Notes: generated by a model from the letters alone, not told the origin. A stretch of 64,000 nucleotides of DNA from an uncultured Collinsella sp. (GCA_958450865.1 CAUDNY010000001.1:186001-250000), one strand, 5' to 3'. Positions 27,473 to 36,338 are shown, counted from the stretch's first letter. Made by a program: numbers and translations.

Positions 27473-30400
27473 CTAGCAAAGCCTCCTCAGAACATCGAAA
27501 ACGACCTGTCGCTTTTCCTCGGGGGAAAGAGCGCCGCCCATCTCATCCAAACACGCAAGAAGCCCGGTCTTAAGAAGCTTGGCGCGCCGGGACGGGATAA
27601 CGACCGGGAACGTCTTTTCCCTAAGCACGCCGCCCTCGTCGGCAAACCTGATGCTCAGACAGGCGGATTCATCTTCTGTCGTTCCCGCTTCATCGACGGT
27701 TGATTCGACCTCAGTTTTCATACCTTGAACGATTCGGAGGAAGTCATCAAACCTTTCGTCATTCCAGTCGTCGATGCGAAGCGCGGTCGCCGCCTTGGCA
27801 ATTCTGTTGATGGTCACGAAGTCGTCGCCCGTTGAAGTAGCCACAGCTTGAAGGACTTTATTGTTGATACCCGAATAAACGCTCGTTTGCACAGCCGGGT
27901 GGGCGTCAACCCAATCTCTCAAAACGGATGAAAGACTTGCGTCCTCGTGCGCATCGGGGCCGAACAACGCCATTAAAGCGTGCGCCAGCCCTTCGACGCA
28001 GTCGCGCAGATATCCATCGCACTCGTCCTTCTCGTTTTTGAGCGCGTATATTAAGGCGTCCGAATCGCAAGGCTCTCCGAATATCGAGGGGATTTCCTCG
28101 AACAGCAGCTTGTCGGTATCGCAATCTATTTTCTTTATCGCCTTAAAGAAGCGCTTCCTTACCCTCGAGATGGGCTCCGTTCCGCCATGGGAGCGATCAA
28201 TATTGGCGTTACGAGTCATCTGAGGAAGGGCGACATACCAGAGACGCATGGCGTCGACAACGTCGGCTCGCGTAGCCCTATCGGGCTTGCACCCGAAAAC
28301 CCCTGCCACCTTCTTCACATAGGCTCCCATCTCGGGGGACCAGTTGAGTCTTGTCAGACGGTAAACGCTTGGATTCTTTGCGATGTCATCAAAGAGGGTC
28401 TCGTTAAGGGGCCGCTCTTCGCCATTGAAGGTTATCTTGATCTGCTCCCTGTAGCCTCTGAGAACGTAGGCGAGGTAGAGAGGGATCGGGCCCATTCGCA
28501 AGCCGATGCCGAGATCGCGCCCCATCAGTTTATCGTAGAGCTCTGAAAGAGGCGTGTTGTCAGCAGTTTCAATAAAGTCCTTGATGGTATCGATGACCGC
28601 TTCAATGCCTAACTCTGGAACGCCGGGTTCGTTAATTGCTTTCGCGATATCCTTGATGAGTCCAGTCTTCTCGAATGCGCTCCTCGCCATGGACGTCTCC
28701 TGGCCATTGCCCACGAAGCCCAGGTTTTGAGCAAGCGTAGGCGCACACAAAGCCTTGAGAATCTTGGTTCGGCTGCTGAAGGCTGTTCCCGTTAGATCGT
28801 TTTTGTTGAGGGACTCGCTGGTTATTCTCGGCGTTGAGCCGAAGACTTCGTCGCAAAGCAGAGACAGCTCTTCGGAAAGCTTCCGTTTACGCGTAACGAC
28901 CTTCTTCTGGCTTCCGCCGACGTAATAGAGGGATTGCCTCAGCTCCGGCTGAAAGAAGCCAGCAATATAGCCGTTGACGATTTCCGAGTAGTCCTCGATG
29001 ACTATCTCGTATTCGTCAGCAAGCGCTGCATCGTCTGCTGCTTCTTCCTTCAACTGCCTTGCGGCCTCAAGGCGGTAAAGCGCCTCTTCGATCCTCGTGA
29101 ACGACCTCGGCACAACCGCAACGGTCAGCTTTTCACGCGAAAGCTCATTCTTGGCAAGGTCCTTCAGCTCAATGAGCTCATCCGGCGTCGAGCAGTAGAC
29201 TCCGACAACCTGACCATCCGCCACCCAATCGTTGCCGGTGTCGAGGATATGATCGGGCCTCACCTCTTGCTCACACCATTTCTTTAGCGAGGATGCGCCA
29301 ACGAAACCGCACTCAAAGAACCTGACCATGCCTTTGTCTTCGTTGTATCGAGACGGGTACAGGGCCATATTTCCGATTTCTCGGTTAAGCGCCGCTTCGC
29401 AGCTCATCATGCTGCGGAGCGAGCCAGCTCGATTGGAAACCTCTGCATCCACATGAACGCCAGTGGCTTCCTTGAGTTTGAGATATGCGTTGCTGCGCCT
29501 CAGGTAGACGATTGAGTCTCCTTCGACAAGGCGAGTAATGGCCTCATCGACCTCTTTTGCTCTCAATCCGCAGTCACAAAAAAGGTCGAGGAGAGTCTCC
29601 TTGGTCGGCTCCACTCGATCGTATTGCGCGACCGCGTCGATTGCAGCCACGGTTTTAATGATGCGCGCCTCGAGGGAGACGGGCTCGACGCGCGAAAGAG
29701 ATGCGCGAGCAAGCTCGTAAACCCTATGGAGGGGACTCGTATACATCTCCTTGCGAAGGAGGGGCTCGAAGTAATCGTAAATGCAGTCGGGAGTAACGAA
29801 CTCCGCCGATTCCGCCAGGACCGCCGACATGGTTTTGTCACCTTCGGCGCACAGGAAGGTGAACAGGGTTCTCTCATTCTGGGCAACTTTCTCAGACAGC
29901 TTCGGGAGCAAGAACGCTGTCAACGGATGCAACGGGTAGCAACCACGCACAACGACATCGGACATATTGACCGCAAAAAGTCCATTGTGGACGTAGCGGC
30001 CCTCGATTCGCGATAGAAGCGCTTCATGATCGCAGCGCCAACGGCTCCACTTCGTGGAATCCTTGATGATCGCCGAAGACATGAGCTCGTAGGACTGGTT
30101 CTCGTCATCGGACATTTCGATTTCTTCAAAGCGACCAGACACGCCACGCCACCCATCGACCTTCTCTTTGGGCAGGTCGGCGTCAATGTAGTTCGAGATG
30201 CTTTTGTGGCTAATGAGCAGAAGATGAAGTTGCTTTTCTGTGCCGCTTCTGTTGCATGCCTCGGCGAAGTCCTGAAGGAGCCTCGTGTCTTCAACAGTGG
30301 CTCGTCCTATGCTCGTCTCTAGATACTTGCTGAATTCGTCGTAAACGACATAAAGTCCGCTAACGCCGCGTTCGGCAAGACCGGAGAGCACCTGCTCGTA

Positions 30401-31072
30401 TACGGAAAGCACGTCTGCCCCGTCGAGCACATCAAACGTGCTACCCGAGGTCAAGCTTGGGTAAGCGGCAACGAACTCTTCATACGTATCGGTTTCAAGG
30501 GCGCGCAGTTTTGCGACAGTGGCACCGTAGGTCGAGCCCGTAAGCTCTTCATATCGTTTCAGCGTGCTCGGATAATCGCGACGCCATCTGTCGAGTATTT
30601 TAATTGCGCCGTCGTAATTCGTTGAAGGCATAAGATCGGTGGAATCGCAAAGCTTCAGGGCATTTCTGAGCGCGAAAAGAAGCGAGTGGCGAAGATCGGA
30701 CGTGCTTCCCGAAATAACGACGGGAAGCAAGCGTTGGCCATCTTGAACGAATCTGTCGAAGGTCTCTGCAAAACCGCTGTTCCTACGCCTATATGCGTTT
30801 GTGATCCTCTGAAATGCTCCGGGGTCTTTGCACCACATCGCCATCAGCGCCGCGAGCACGACATGGGACTTGCCTTTACCGTAGGCGCCGACGAGCAGCT
30901 TTGCCCGCTGATTAGAGGGGGCAATAACATCGCCCAAGATGCGCTCAAGGTAGCGACAGACGGAATCGGTGGGAATGAGACCCTCGATTTTCTCTTTGGA
31001 GCCGAAGTCGAATTCGATATTTATCGATGTTTGAAAGTCCTTATTGGGGACGACCATATCTTTTAGGTTCAC
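27473..31072 (-). CDS. Large P-loop ATPase of the Dnd-like system
   Basis: This 1199-residue protein has an N-terminal P-loop (VGAYGKGKSH, residues 61-70) and a Walker B-like VVYDEFSKYLE. A later segment (CYPLHPLTAFLLPKL, then NERTLFTFL) resembles the BrxC/PglY-type ATPases of defence systems. The start is a GTG at 31072 behind a TTAGGAG that overlaps the DUF4007 stop. No PglZ or BrxL partner exists here, so it belongs to a Dnd-type rather than a BREX-type operon. Its task may be to sense or process modified DNA. Confidence 0.75.
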   Translation of the reverse strand: MNLKDMVVPNKDFQTSINIEFDFGSKEKIEGLIPTDSVCRYLERILGDVIAPSNQRAKLLVGAYGKGKSHVVLAALMAMWCKDPGAFQRITNAYRRRNSGFAETFDRFVQDGQRLLPVVISGSTSDLRHSLLFALRNALKLCDSTDLMPSTNYDGAIKILDRWRRDYPSTLKRYEELTGSTYGATVAKLRALETDTYEEFVAAYPSLTSGSTFDVLDGADVLSVYEQVLSGLAERGVSGLYVVYDEFSKYLETSIGRATVEDTRLLQDFAEACNRSGTEKQLHLLLISHKSISNYIDADLPKEKVDGWRGVSGRFEEIEMSDDENQSYELMSSAIIKDSTKWSRWRCDHEALLSRIEGRYVHNGLFAVNMSDVVVRGCYPLHPLTAFLLPKLSEKVAQNERTLFTFLCAEGDKTMSAVLAESAEFVTPDCIYDYFEPLLRKEMYTSPLHRVYELARASLSRVEPVSLEARIIKTVAAIDAVAQYDRVEPTKETLLDLFCDCGLRAKEVDEAITRLVEGDSIVYLRRSNAYLKLKEATGVHVDAEVSNRAGSLRSMMSCEAALNREIGNMALYPSRYNEDKGMVRFFECGFVGASSLKKWCEQEVRPDHILDTGNDWVADGQVVGVYCSTPDELIELKDLAKNELSREKLTVAVVPRSFTRIEEALYRLEAARQLKEEAADDAALADEYEIVIEDYSEIVNGYIAGFFQPELRQSLYYVGGSQKKVVTRKRKLSEELSLLCDEVFGSTPRITSESLNKNDLTGTAFSSRTKILKALCAPTLAQNLGFVGNGQETSMARSAFEKTGLIKDIAKAINEPGVPELGIEAVIDTIKDFIETADNTPLSELYDKLMGRDLGIGLRMGPIPLYLAYVLRGYREQIKITFNGEERPLNETLFDDIAKNPSVYRLTRLNWSPEMGAYVKKVAGVFGCKPDRATRADVVDAMRLWYVALPQMTRNANIDRSHGGTEPISRVRKRFFKAIKKIDCDTDKLLFEEIPSIFGEPCDSDALIYALKNEKDECDGYLRDCVEGLAHALMALFGPDAHEDASLSSVLRDWVDAHPAVQTSVYSGINNKVLQAVATSTGDDFVTINRIAKAATALRIDDWNDERFDDFLRIVQGMKTEVESTVDEAGTTEDESACLSIRFADEGGVLREKTFPVVIPSRRAKLLKTGLLACLDEMGGALSPEEKRQVVFDVLRRLC

Positions 31073-31082
31073 GGGAGCGCTC

Positions 31083-32009
31083 CTAACCAATAATCTCGTA
31101 ATAGCGCTCAAGGCAGACGGTCGGAGTCATGTCTGGCTCATTGAGACGAACGACGTCAAGGCCGGCAGTGCGATTTATGTGGACGTAGCCTTCGCCCTCA
31201 AGTTCGTAAAGTTTGCCAAGAAGTGCCACAGCGTCAAGGTTGAAAACCCTTCCTGGTGAGCACGGTGCATCGAGCAAGTCGGCGAGCCTTATCTCTCGTC
31301 CGAGAGGGCCGTCCATGCACTTTTGGAAATCCACCATTGTGCAGATGCAATAGAGCACCAGCAATGCAGGAAGCATGGCGGGATTAGCACTCGTTTTGCG
31401 AAAGCTTCTTGCGCTGCGGTTCTCGATACCCACAAGGCCGAGTTCGCCGAGAGGGCAATCGATAACGCTCTCGGGCGAGCCGCCCTTCTTGCCGGCATAG
31501 CCGTGCGCGACGTAAGTGTTGATGATGCAGTTGAAATCGTCCTCGAGCGACTTAAGGGACACATCCTTCTTATCGTTGTAGGTGAAGATGTAGCGCTCCA
31601 GGGCGCGAGTAAAATCCTTTCGCGTAAAAACGCTCATACCAAACTCATTGAAGAAGAAATACCAGGAAGCGGCGCCCTCTGAGGCGGATGCGAGGTTGCA
31701 GTGAAGCGCCCAAAGCGTACCGATTTCCTCGGTATACGGGTCGTTTTCGTAGATAAGTTTGCCGAGCGGCGTAAGAACGTGCTCGCGGTTGCGAGATCCT
31801 TTCCTGTAGCCCACAAGGCCAAGCGTCTGCATCCAATAGCGCAGCGCCACAACCTGGTTCGAGCCCAAACCCAGCTCGTCCATCGCGGCCTTGCTATTGC
31901 TTGGCATCAGAAGTGCAGCGTTATCGGGATTCGCTATTGTGCGGAGGCCTTTTCCGAGCCATCCTTTGCGCACAGCAAAAGACTGGTGTGCCTTGAACTT
32001 CATCTGCAT
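31083..32009 (-). CDS. DUF4007-family protein
   Basis: The 308-residue protein (MQMKFKAHQSFAVRKGWLGKG, with VALRYWMQTLGLV and a C-terminal winged-helix-like part) matches the DUF4007 family. That family is found next to DndC-like sulfurtransferases. The ATG at 32009 lies four bases after the dndC stop. Its role is unknown; the family is a marker of phosphorothioation systems that lack DndFGH. Confidence 0.75.
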   Translation of the reverse strand: MQMKFKAHQSFAVRKGWLGKGLRTIANPDNAALLMPSNSKAAMDELGLGSNQVVALRYWMQTLGLVGYRKGSRNREHVLTPLGKLIYENDPYTEEIGTLWALHCNLASASEGAASWYFFFNEFGMSVFTRKDFTRALERYIFTYNDKKDVSLKSLEDDFNCIINTYVAHGYAGKKGGSPESVIDCPLGELGLVGIENRSARSFRKTSANPAMLPALLVLYCICTMVDFQKCMDGPLGREIRLADLLDAPCSPGRVFNLDAVALLGKLYELEGEGYVHINRTAGLDVVRLNEPDMTPTVCLERYYEIIG

Positions 32010-32013
32010 GACG

Positions 32014-33729
32014 TTACTCTTCCTTGGTTCTGAGGTACTTGCGCATGAGGCAACCGCCCTCAAGGTACTTATCGGTTACGCACTGTCGACAGCGCACACA
32101 CTTCTGCGGGTCAATCCGGTAGCCGTCCGACGTAATGCTTATCGCGCCAAAACGACACAGGCCTTCGCATTTGAGGCACTGCCTGCAAGCATTGAACTTA
32201 ACGACCTGATACTTCGCCATGCGCAGCAACGTCTCGGCATCAGAGGTCTTCAGCACGCGCACTTTTGCGGCGTACTCGTGGCCAGGTTGCGCGAAAGGCA
32301 TGACGGAGATAAGTGGCTCCCTCGTGCGGTGGTCGACGATGACCTTCTCGTCGAGTAGCGGACGGCCGAGGCCGGGCGCATAATCGCCTATGGGCGTCAT
32401 TAGGCCCACCAATTCGTCTGAGTAGGGCCTCTCAAGCGAGAAAATGGTCGCGCTGTCGTCGGTGGCGCAGTGGCTCGCCTCAACAAGAACAGAGCTTGCA
32501 GCGGCAAGGCCATTGCCTCCTTGGCGCGCCTTCCACTTACCCGTGTCGACGTATACCTCCGGGTCCGGTTTACCGATGCGGCGTGCAAAATCAACTAGGA
32601 AACTGCGCCATTTAGCCGCAGCTTCTGGCATGTAGATTTGAGACAGGAATTGGGCTCGCACGTTGTTGTTCGGGCAGCACCAGCAGCCCACGCGCTCATA
32701 ACCGAGACGATAGGCATCGTTGAAATCGATTTTCTCACCAAGTATGTACAACCAAACGTCAAGGTCATTCCAATAGAAAATTGGCGCCGCAACCGTCTGC
32801 CGTTGAATCTTGACGGACTCGGCGCTGTCCTCAATACGATTGTACTTGCTGCGCGAGACCGACTCTCCCTTGCGAATGCCGTAGAAGGTCAAAATGGGCT
32901 CATCGCCGAAAAGTCCCTTAAATGCTCGCGAAATCGGCCCCGTTTTGAACATCGAACAGCACCACCGCATCATTCGCGCTGGCGGACCGATGACCTCGGC
33001 CATATCGTAAAAATCCTGTTCGTAGTTACGCGCAGTCTTGAAAATCGCCAAAGGATGGTTGGCGCGAAAGCGCTTTGCATACTCGGTAGTACTAGGAAAC
33101 TCGAGCGTAGTATCGCCGAATATATGAACAAGGTAAGGGTCACTCAAGGCGCGAACAGCGATATCGGCGGTTACGGTCGAATCCTTGCCGCCCGAAAAAG
33201 AGACAACGAGGTTTTCCTCAGGGTAATTCTTGGAGGCGTCAACGACGAAAGAGCACGCCTCGCGCACGATGGCGTCAAGATGCTCACGGTTCGCCTCAAC
33301 GAAAACATCGACGTATCGATCGAATGCATCGTAGCTATTCCCTTTGGCATATTCGTCGATCTGCGACCTGACCTCAATTGGGTTAGAGGAAAGGAATTCG
33401 GCAACCGTAATGTTCGTTGCCTTGCCATTGACGTAATATTTGCTTCCCGAAGCCCACACGGATTCATGGATATACGCAAGTGGCTTCCCCGTCATCACCT
33501 CAAAAAGCAGCCTTTCCTCAGGAAAGACAGGGCGCATATCTGCACAAAGATACTTTGCCTCGTGCCCGCAAATCGGGCATTCGATTTTTCGGCTCCCCGG
33601 GATGTGAATCAACGGGATGTTGCAGCTGTCACACCAATAAACGACACGAGGAGCTTCTTCGATTGTCTCTCCGCCGCATTCAGGGCATGTACCGCTATCT
33701 GTGAAGCGGTTGCATTTTGTGCAGTACAT
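32014..33729 (-). CDS. dndC: DndC-like PAPS-reductase-family sulfurtransferase with zinc ribbons and ferredoxin tail
   Basis: The 571-residue protein has two zinc-ribbon cysteine pairs at the N-terminus (C3/C6/C15/C18 and C33/C36/C51/C54). A PP-loop follows (SFSGGKDS, residues 177-184), then cysteines C257/C258 and C349/C351/C352 suited to an iron-sulfur cluster. The C-terminus is a ferredoxin-like domain (C515, C518, C521, C525; C544, C547, C550). DndC activates the DNA backbone for sulfur insertion. A strong AAAGGAGGGG fixes the ATG at 33729. It is the first gene of the operon. Confidence 0.86.
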   Translation of the reverse strand: MYCTKCNRFTDSGTCPECGGETIEEAPRVVYWCDSCNIPLIHIPGSRKIECPICGHEAKYLCADMRPVFPEERLLFEVMTGKPLAYIHESVWASGSKYYVNGKATNITVAEFLSSNPIEVRSQIDEYAKGNSYDAFDRYVDVFVEANREHLDAIVREACSFVVDASKNYPEENLVVSFSGGKDSTVTADIAVRALSDPYLVHIFGDTTLEFPSTTEYAKRFRANHPLAIFKTARNYEQDFYDMAEVIGPPARMMRWCCSMFKTGPISRAFKGLFGDEPILTFYGIRKGESVSRSKYNRIEDSAESVKIQRQTVAAPIFYWNDLDVWLYILGEKIDFNDAYRLGYERVGCWCCPNNNVRAQFLSQIYMPEAAAKWRSFLVDFARRIGKPDPEVYVDTGKWKARQGGNGLAAASSVLVEASHCATDDSATIFSLERPYSDELVGLMTPIGDYAPGLGRPLLDEKVIVDHRTREPLISVMPFAQPGHEYAAKVRVLKTSDAETLLRMAKYQVVKFNACRQCLKCEGLCRFGAISITSDGYRIDPQKCVRCRQCVTDKYLEGGCLMRKYLRTKEE

Positions 33730-33749
33730 TGCCCCTCCTTTTAAATACT

Positions 33750-33781
33750 CAGCCCATTGGATGCTGACATCCAATGGGCTG
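33750..33781. promoter_or_regulatory. Perfect palindrome in the dndC upstream region
   Basis: The arm CAGCCCATTGGATG is perfectly inverted around a four-base loop, 21 bases upstream of the dndC ATG. There is no T-run on either side in dndC direction, so it is not a simple terminator. It may be an operator near the transcription start or an mRNA hairpin controlling the operon. A divergent small ORF begins on its other side. Confidence 0.65.
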
Positions 33782-33821
33782 AAGTGTAGCAGAGAATCAA
33801 GAAAATCAGAAGGAGGCACCT

Positions 33822-33989
33822 TTGATTGGCAAATCAAATAAATCTTTAATTTATCAAAACATCAAAGAAATACAATGGCTATTAAAACATAGTCGTTTGC
33901 ACAGGCAATCTCCCGTGATCGAATACGTCAAAAACTATTATGAACAAAATCCCATCGGATGGACGCTTCAAATATCTCCAAGACCGTAA
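33822..33989 (+). CDS. Candidate 55-residue ORF divergent from dndC
   Basis: A TTG at 33822 lies five bases after a perfect AGGAGG and opens 55 codons (MIGKSNKSLIYQNIKEIQWL...) ending in TAA at 33987. It is basic, probably helical and shows no recognisable domain. Classic Dnd islands carry a divergent regulator (DndB) at this position, but this is far too short to be DndB. It may be a small regulator or a chance ORF in AT-rich DNA. Confidence 0.4.
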   Translation: MIGKSNKSLIYQNIKEIQWLLKHSRLHRQSPVIEYVKNYYEQNPIGWTLQISPRP

Positions 33990-34109
33990 GGCATGCTTGT
34001 TCGCATAGCATAAACCAGTCAAGGCTCCCTAAGCCCGCACGGCGCGGGTCGAAAAGAGCGCCTCCGCCTTTTTACTCTCCTTGCGCACACTAAACACCAA
34101 AAAAGTCCC

Positions 34110-34844
34110 CTACCTCCCCTCCGCTTTCAGCTTCACCAGCAGGTCGCTCAGTTCGGGGCACTTGTTGGAAAGGCGCGTCTGGGGTAGCTCGCCCATCCCC
34201 CATCGCTGGCGGATCTCTTGGGCATGCGGACTCACGCGATAGTCCCCCTCCATCATCTGCTTGAGCAACTTGGCGGTTACACGTGCATCGGCCAGGGCGC
34301 TATGGGCGTGGCCCGTCGACTCGTCGAACTCGATGCCAAACCACGTTGCCGCGTCACTCAAAGAGACGCGCCCGTGGCTACCCACGTCCATGATCGAGGT
34401 GTAAAACGCCTGCAGGTCGGCCCAGTCCGTAGGAAATGCGGAAAGATCGATATGCTTTGCCTGGCACTCAGTCAAAAGCTGTCGACGATCCGCCCCGCTC
34501 CAACAGACCACCTGGGCGGAGTAGCGACCGATCCAATCGCTGAGCCTTTTGATCACCATGTAGAGCGGATCGGCCATCGCAGTGTCCACGGCCGATATCC
34601 CCGTAAGCTCGCGAACGGGGAACGCAACGCCTTCGGCATATTCCGTCTGCACAAACTGCGAGAACTCGCCCATCACGTTGCCGCGGTTATCGAGCTTAAC
34701 CGCGCCGACCTCGATAATCTCGTTGCGCAACCCGCGGCGCTGGCGCTGCCTTGACACCGGCGCAAACTCGAAGTCGAGCACAATCTGACGCGCAAAGTTC
34801 GTCGTATCGATAGCCGAGATACACGGCGTCTTTTTGTCTGGCAC
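34110..34844 (-). CDS. DEDDh-family 3'-5' exonuclease
   Basis: The 244-residue protein shows the exonuclease motifs VLDFEFAP (Exo I), a central region with WSGADRRQL, and HAHSALADARVTAKLL (Exo III, H..D). It resembles stand-alone DnaQ/KapD-type exonucleases that trim DNA or RNA. The start is a GTG after AAAGG. It lies at the right edge of the defence island, separate from the Dnd operon, with no close partner gene. Confidence 0.75.
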   Translation of the reverse strand: MPDKKTPCISAIDTTNFARQIVLDFEFAPVSRQRQRRGLRNEIIEVGAVKLDNRGNVMGEFSQFVQTEYAEGVAFPVRELTGISAVDTAMADPLYMVIKRLSDWIGRYSAQVVCWSGADRRQLLTECQAKHIDLSAFPTDWADLQAFYTSIMDVGSHGRVSLSDAATWFGIEFDESTGHAHSALADARVTAKLLKQMMEGDYRVSPHAQEIRQRWGMGELPQTRLSNKCPELSDLLVKLKAEGR

Positions 34845-35102
34845 GGTGAGGGCCTTTCTCCGTCAACTGCCGCCTGTTTCACAGGCAGCTACATTGCCGT
34901 AAGGATAAGTGTCCGTGCGGACATGAAATCGCACAGTGCAGCTTTCCGACATCCTTGCGTAAGGCTGCGCTTTGAAATGGTCACGTCGTTGTTATTATCG
35001 AACATATATTCGTATTTATGGCTGCAGTTTGATAGACTGGTTATTGTTGACGGCAGTTCCATGTGCCGGGCAGCGCCCTCCATGCGACGGGAGGTGATGC
35101 CC

Positions 35103-35228
35103 ATGACCGATCTGACTGATTTCGTGAAGCTCCTGACCGCTTTGGTCTCGCTCCTCACGGCGCTTATCGGACTTACCGAGGCACTCAAGCAGCGTACGAA
35201 GCATAAAAAGAGGGGTCGACGCCGCTAA
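35103..35228 (+). CDS. Candidate type I toxin: 41-residue hydrophobic/basic peptide
   Basis: The peptide (MTDLTDFVKLLTALVSLLTA...) has one membrane helix at residues 6-28 and a strongly basic tail (KQRTKHKKRGRRR), like holin-like type I toxins. GGGAGG eight bases upstream is paired with CCCTCC in a small hairpin, which would hide the ribosome site. A stretch at 35046-35056 can pair with 35283-35293, joining the mRNA 5' and 3' ends as in other type I toxins. Confidence 0.55.
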   Translation: MTDLTDFVKLLTALVSLLTALIGLTEALKQRTKHKKRGRRR

Positions 35229-35291
35229 GGCGATGACCCCTTAATCCAAGCAACGGCGCTGCCCAGCTCTTCACTACTTGGGCTGCCGTCG
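35205..35291 (-). ncRNA. Candidate antisense antitoxin RNA converging on the toxin gene
   Basis: On the minus strand TTGGTA, 17 bases and TAAAAT (35297-35325) form a promoter. A hairpin with AGGGGTC and GACCCCT arms followed by a T-run (35205-35241) forms a terminator inside the 3' end of the toxin ORF. This predicts an RNA of about 85 bases overlapping the toxin mRNA. Alternatively the hairpin simply ends the DUF4143 remnant upstream. Confidence 0.4.
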
Positions 35292-35367
35292 ACCTTATTT
35301 TACCCACGGGCGCCGGGTTTACCAAATGGATTTTCGGTAAAGGAAGCACGGCACGCCCGCAAAACCG

Positions 35368-36023
35368 CTACGCCCCAAGTGCCGCCATGGGGATCACCGC
35401 CACGCCGTCGTCGCGTGTGTAGGCAATGCTCCCCTTTCCAACCACGACCGCCAAAAACGCCGGCGCGGCATTCTGGGCGGCAGGATTGGAGAGCACTTTC
35501 CTCTCCAGCGCCTTGAGATTTCTCGCTCCATCGTCTGCTTTCGCATCACTCAGCTTGACCTCAATGGCTCCCCAGCGCCCGTCGTGCTCAACGATCAGAT
35601 CGACCTCAAGGCCCTTCTCATCTCGGAAAAATAATGGACACTGTTGTCGACACCGCCGTAGGTGGAAAGGAACACGCGCACGTCGCGCAGGACGAGGTTC
35701 TCAAAGAGCATCCCCAGCGTTTGCATATCGCCAAGCAGCCGCTCAGGGGTAGCCCCCAGCAACGCCGCCGCAAGTGACGGGTCGCAGAAGTAGCGCTTGG
35801 GGCGCACGCGAACGCGGGCCTTCGAGCGCATGGGCGGCTCCCATCCGCACAGGTCCTCGGTCAGCTTGAGCCTGTTGAAGAGGTCCAGGTACGCAGCGAT
35901 GGTCCTCTCGTCGGGGCCCGCCTCACCGTACGAGGCGTCCTTTATGAGCGTCTTGTACGTGACGGCCTGGCTCTCGTTCATGGCAAGAGCTCGCAAAAGG
36001 CCGTGTGCAAGCTCGGGCGACAT
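35368..36023 (-). pseudogene. DUF4143 remnant: ATPase domain lost and frame broken
   Basis: From 36023 the frame encodes the middle of a DUF4143 protein (MSPELAHGLLRALAMNESQA..., VHYF) with no P-loop domain. At a T-run near 35620 the frame breaks. The next frame continues RDEKGLEVDLIVEHDGRW and AIEVKLSD to a TAG at 35368, the same nuclease-like ending as in the ATPase at 17.7 kb. The loss of the N-terminal half and the frameshift point to a decayed copy. Confidence 0.75.
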
Positions 36024-36033
36024 GCGATATACG

Positions 36034-36157
36034 AAATTACGCCATTCTCAATGCTGTTTTTACGCTACTTTCAATGTAGTTTTTACGCCATGACCGATGT
36101 AGTTTTTACGCCATGACAGATGCAGTTTTTACCCTATTTTCATTGAAGGTTTTACGC
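36034..36157. repeat. Iteron array: six copies at an exact 23-bp period
   Basis: The core TTTTTACGC, with small changes, starts at 36034 (AAATTACGC), 36057, 36080, 36103, 36126 and 36149. Every spacing is exactly 23 bases. The middle units are nearly identical over the whole period (ATGTAGTTTTTACGCCATGA). The array directly abuts the DUF4143 remnant on its upstream side. This parallels the 33-bp array of the other DUF4143 locus, though the repeat sequence differs. Confidence 0.85.
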
Positions 36158-36232
36158 TTGGCATCCTTAGCGCAACGCTCGCGCAACCCCTGACCACCGG
36201 ATTGCCTGAATTCCGGAATGCTGCCTCCGCTC

Positions 36233-36270
36233 CAAACAAAAGGCCCCGGCTCTCGATGGAGCTGGGGCCA
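36233..36270 (-). terminator. Intrinsic terminator after the xdh operon
   Basis: On the minus strand GGCCCCAGCTC pairs with GAGCCGGGGCC around a six-base loop and is followed by TTTTGTTTG. It lies about 70 bases past the xdh stop and ends the permease-ssnA-ygfK-ferredoxin-xdh series. Confidence 0.75.
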
Positions 36271-36338
36271 AAGGCGCAGCGTATGTAGTTGATGCTCAGC
36301 GCGAACAGCCCATCAGCAATGACTGTCCGCGCCCTACC

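Noticed and set aside
27473..33729. BREX type 4 assignment because of a PAPS-reductase protein next to a BrxC-like ATPase
   Set aside because: No PglZ or BrxL homologue is present, while DndA, DndD and DUF4007 are, which fits a Dnd-type system better.
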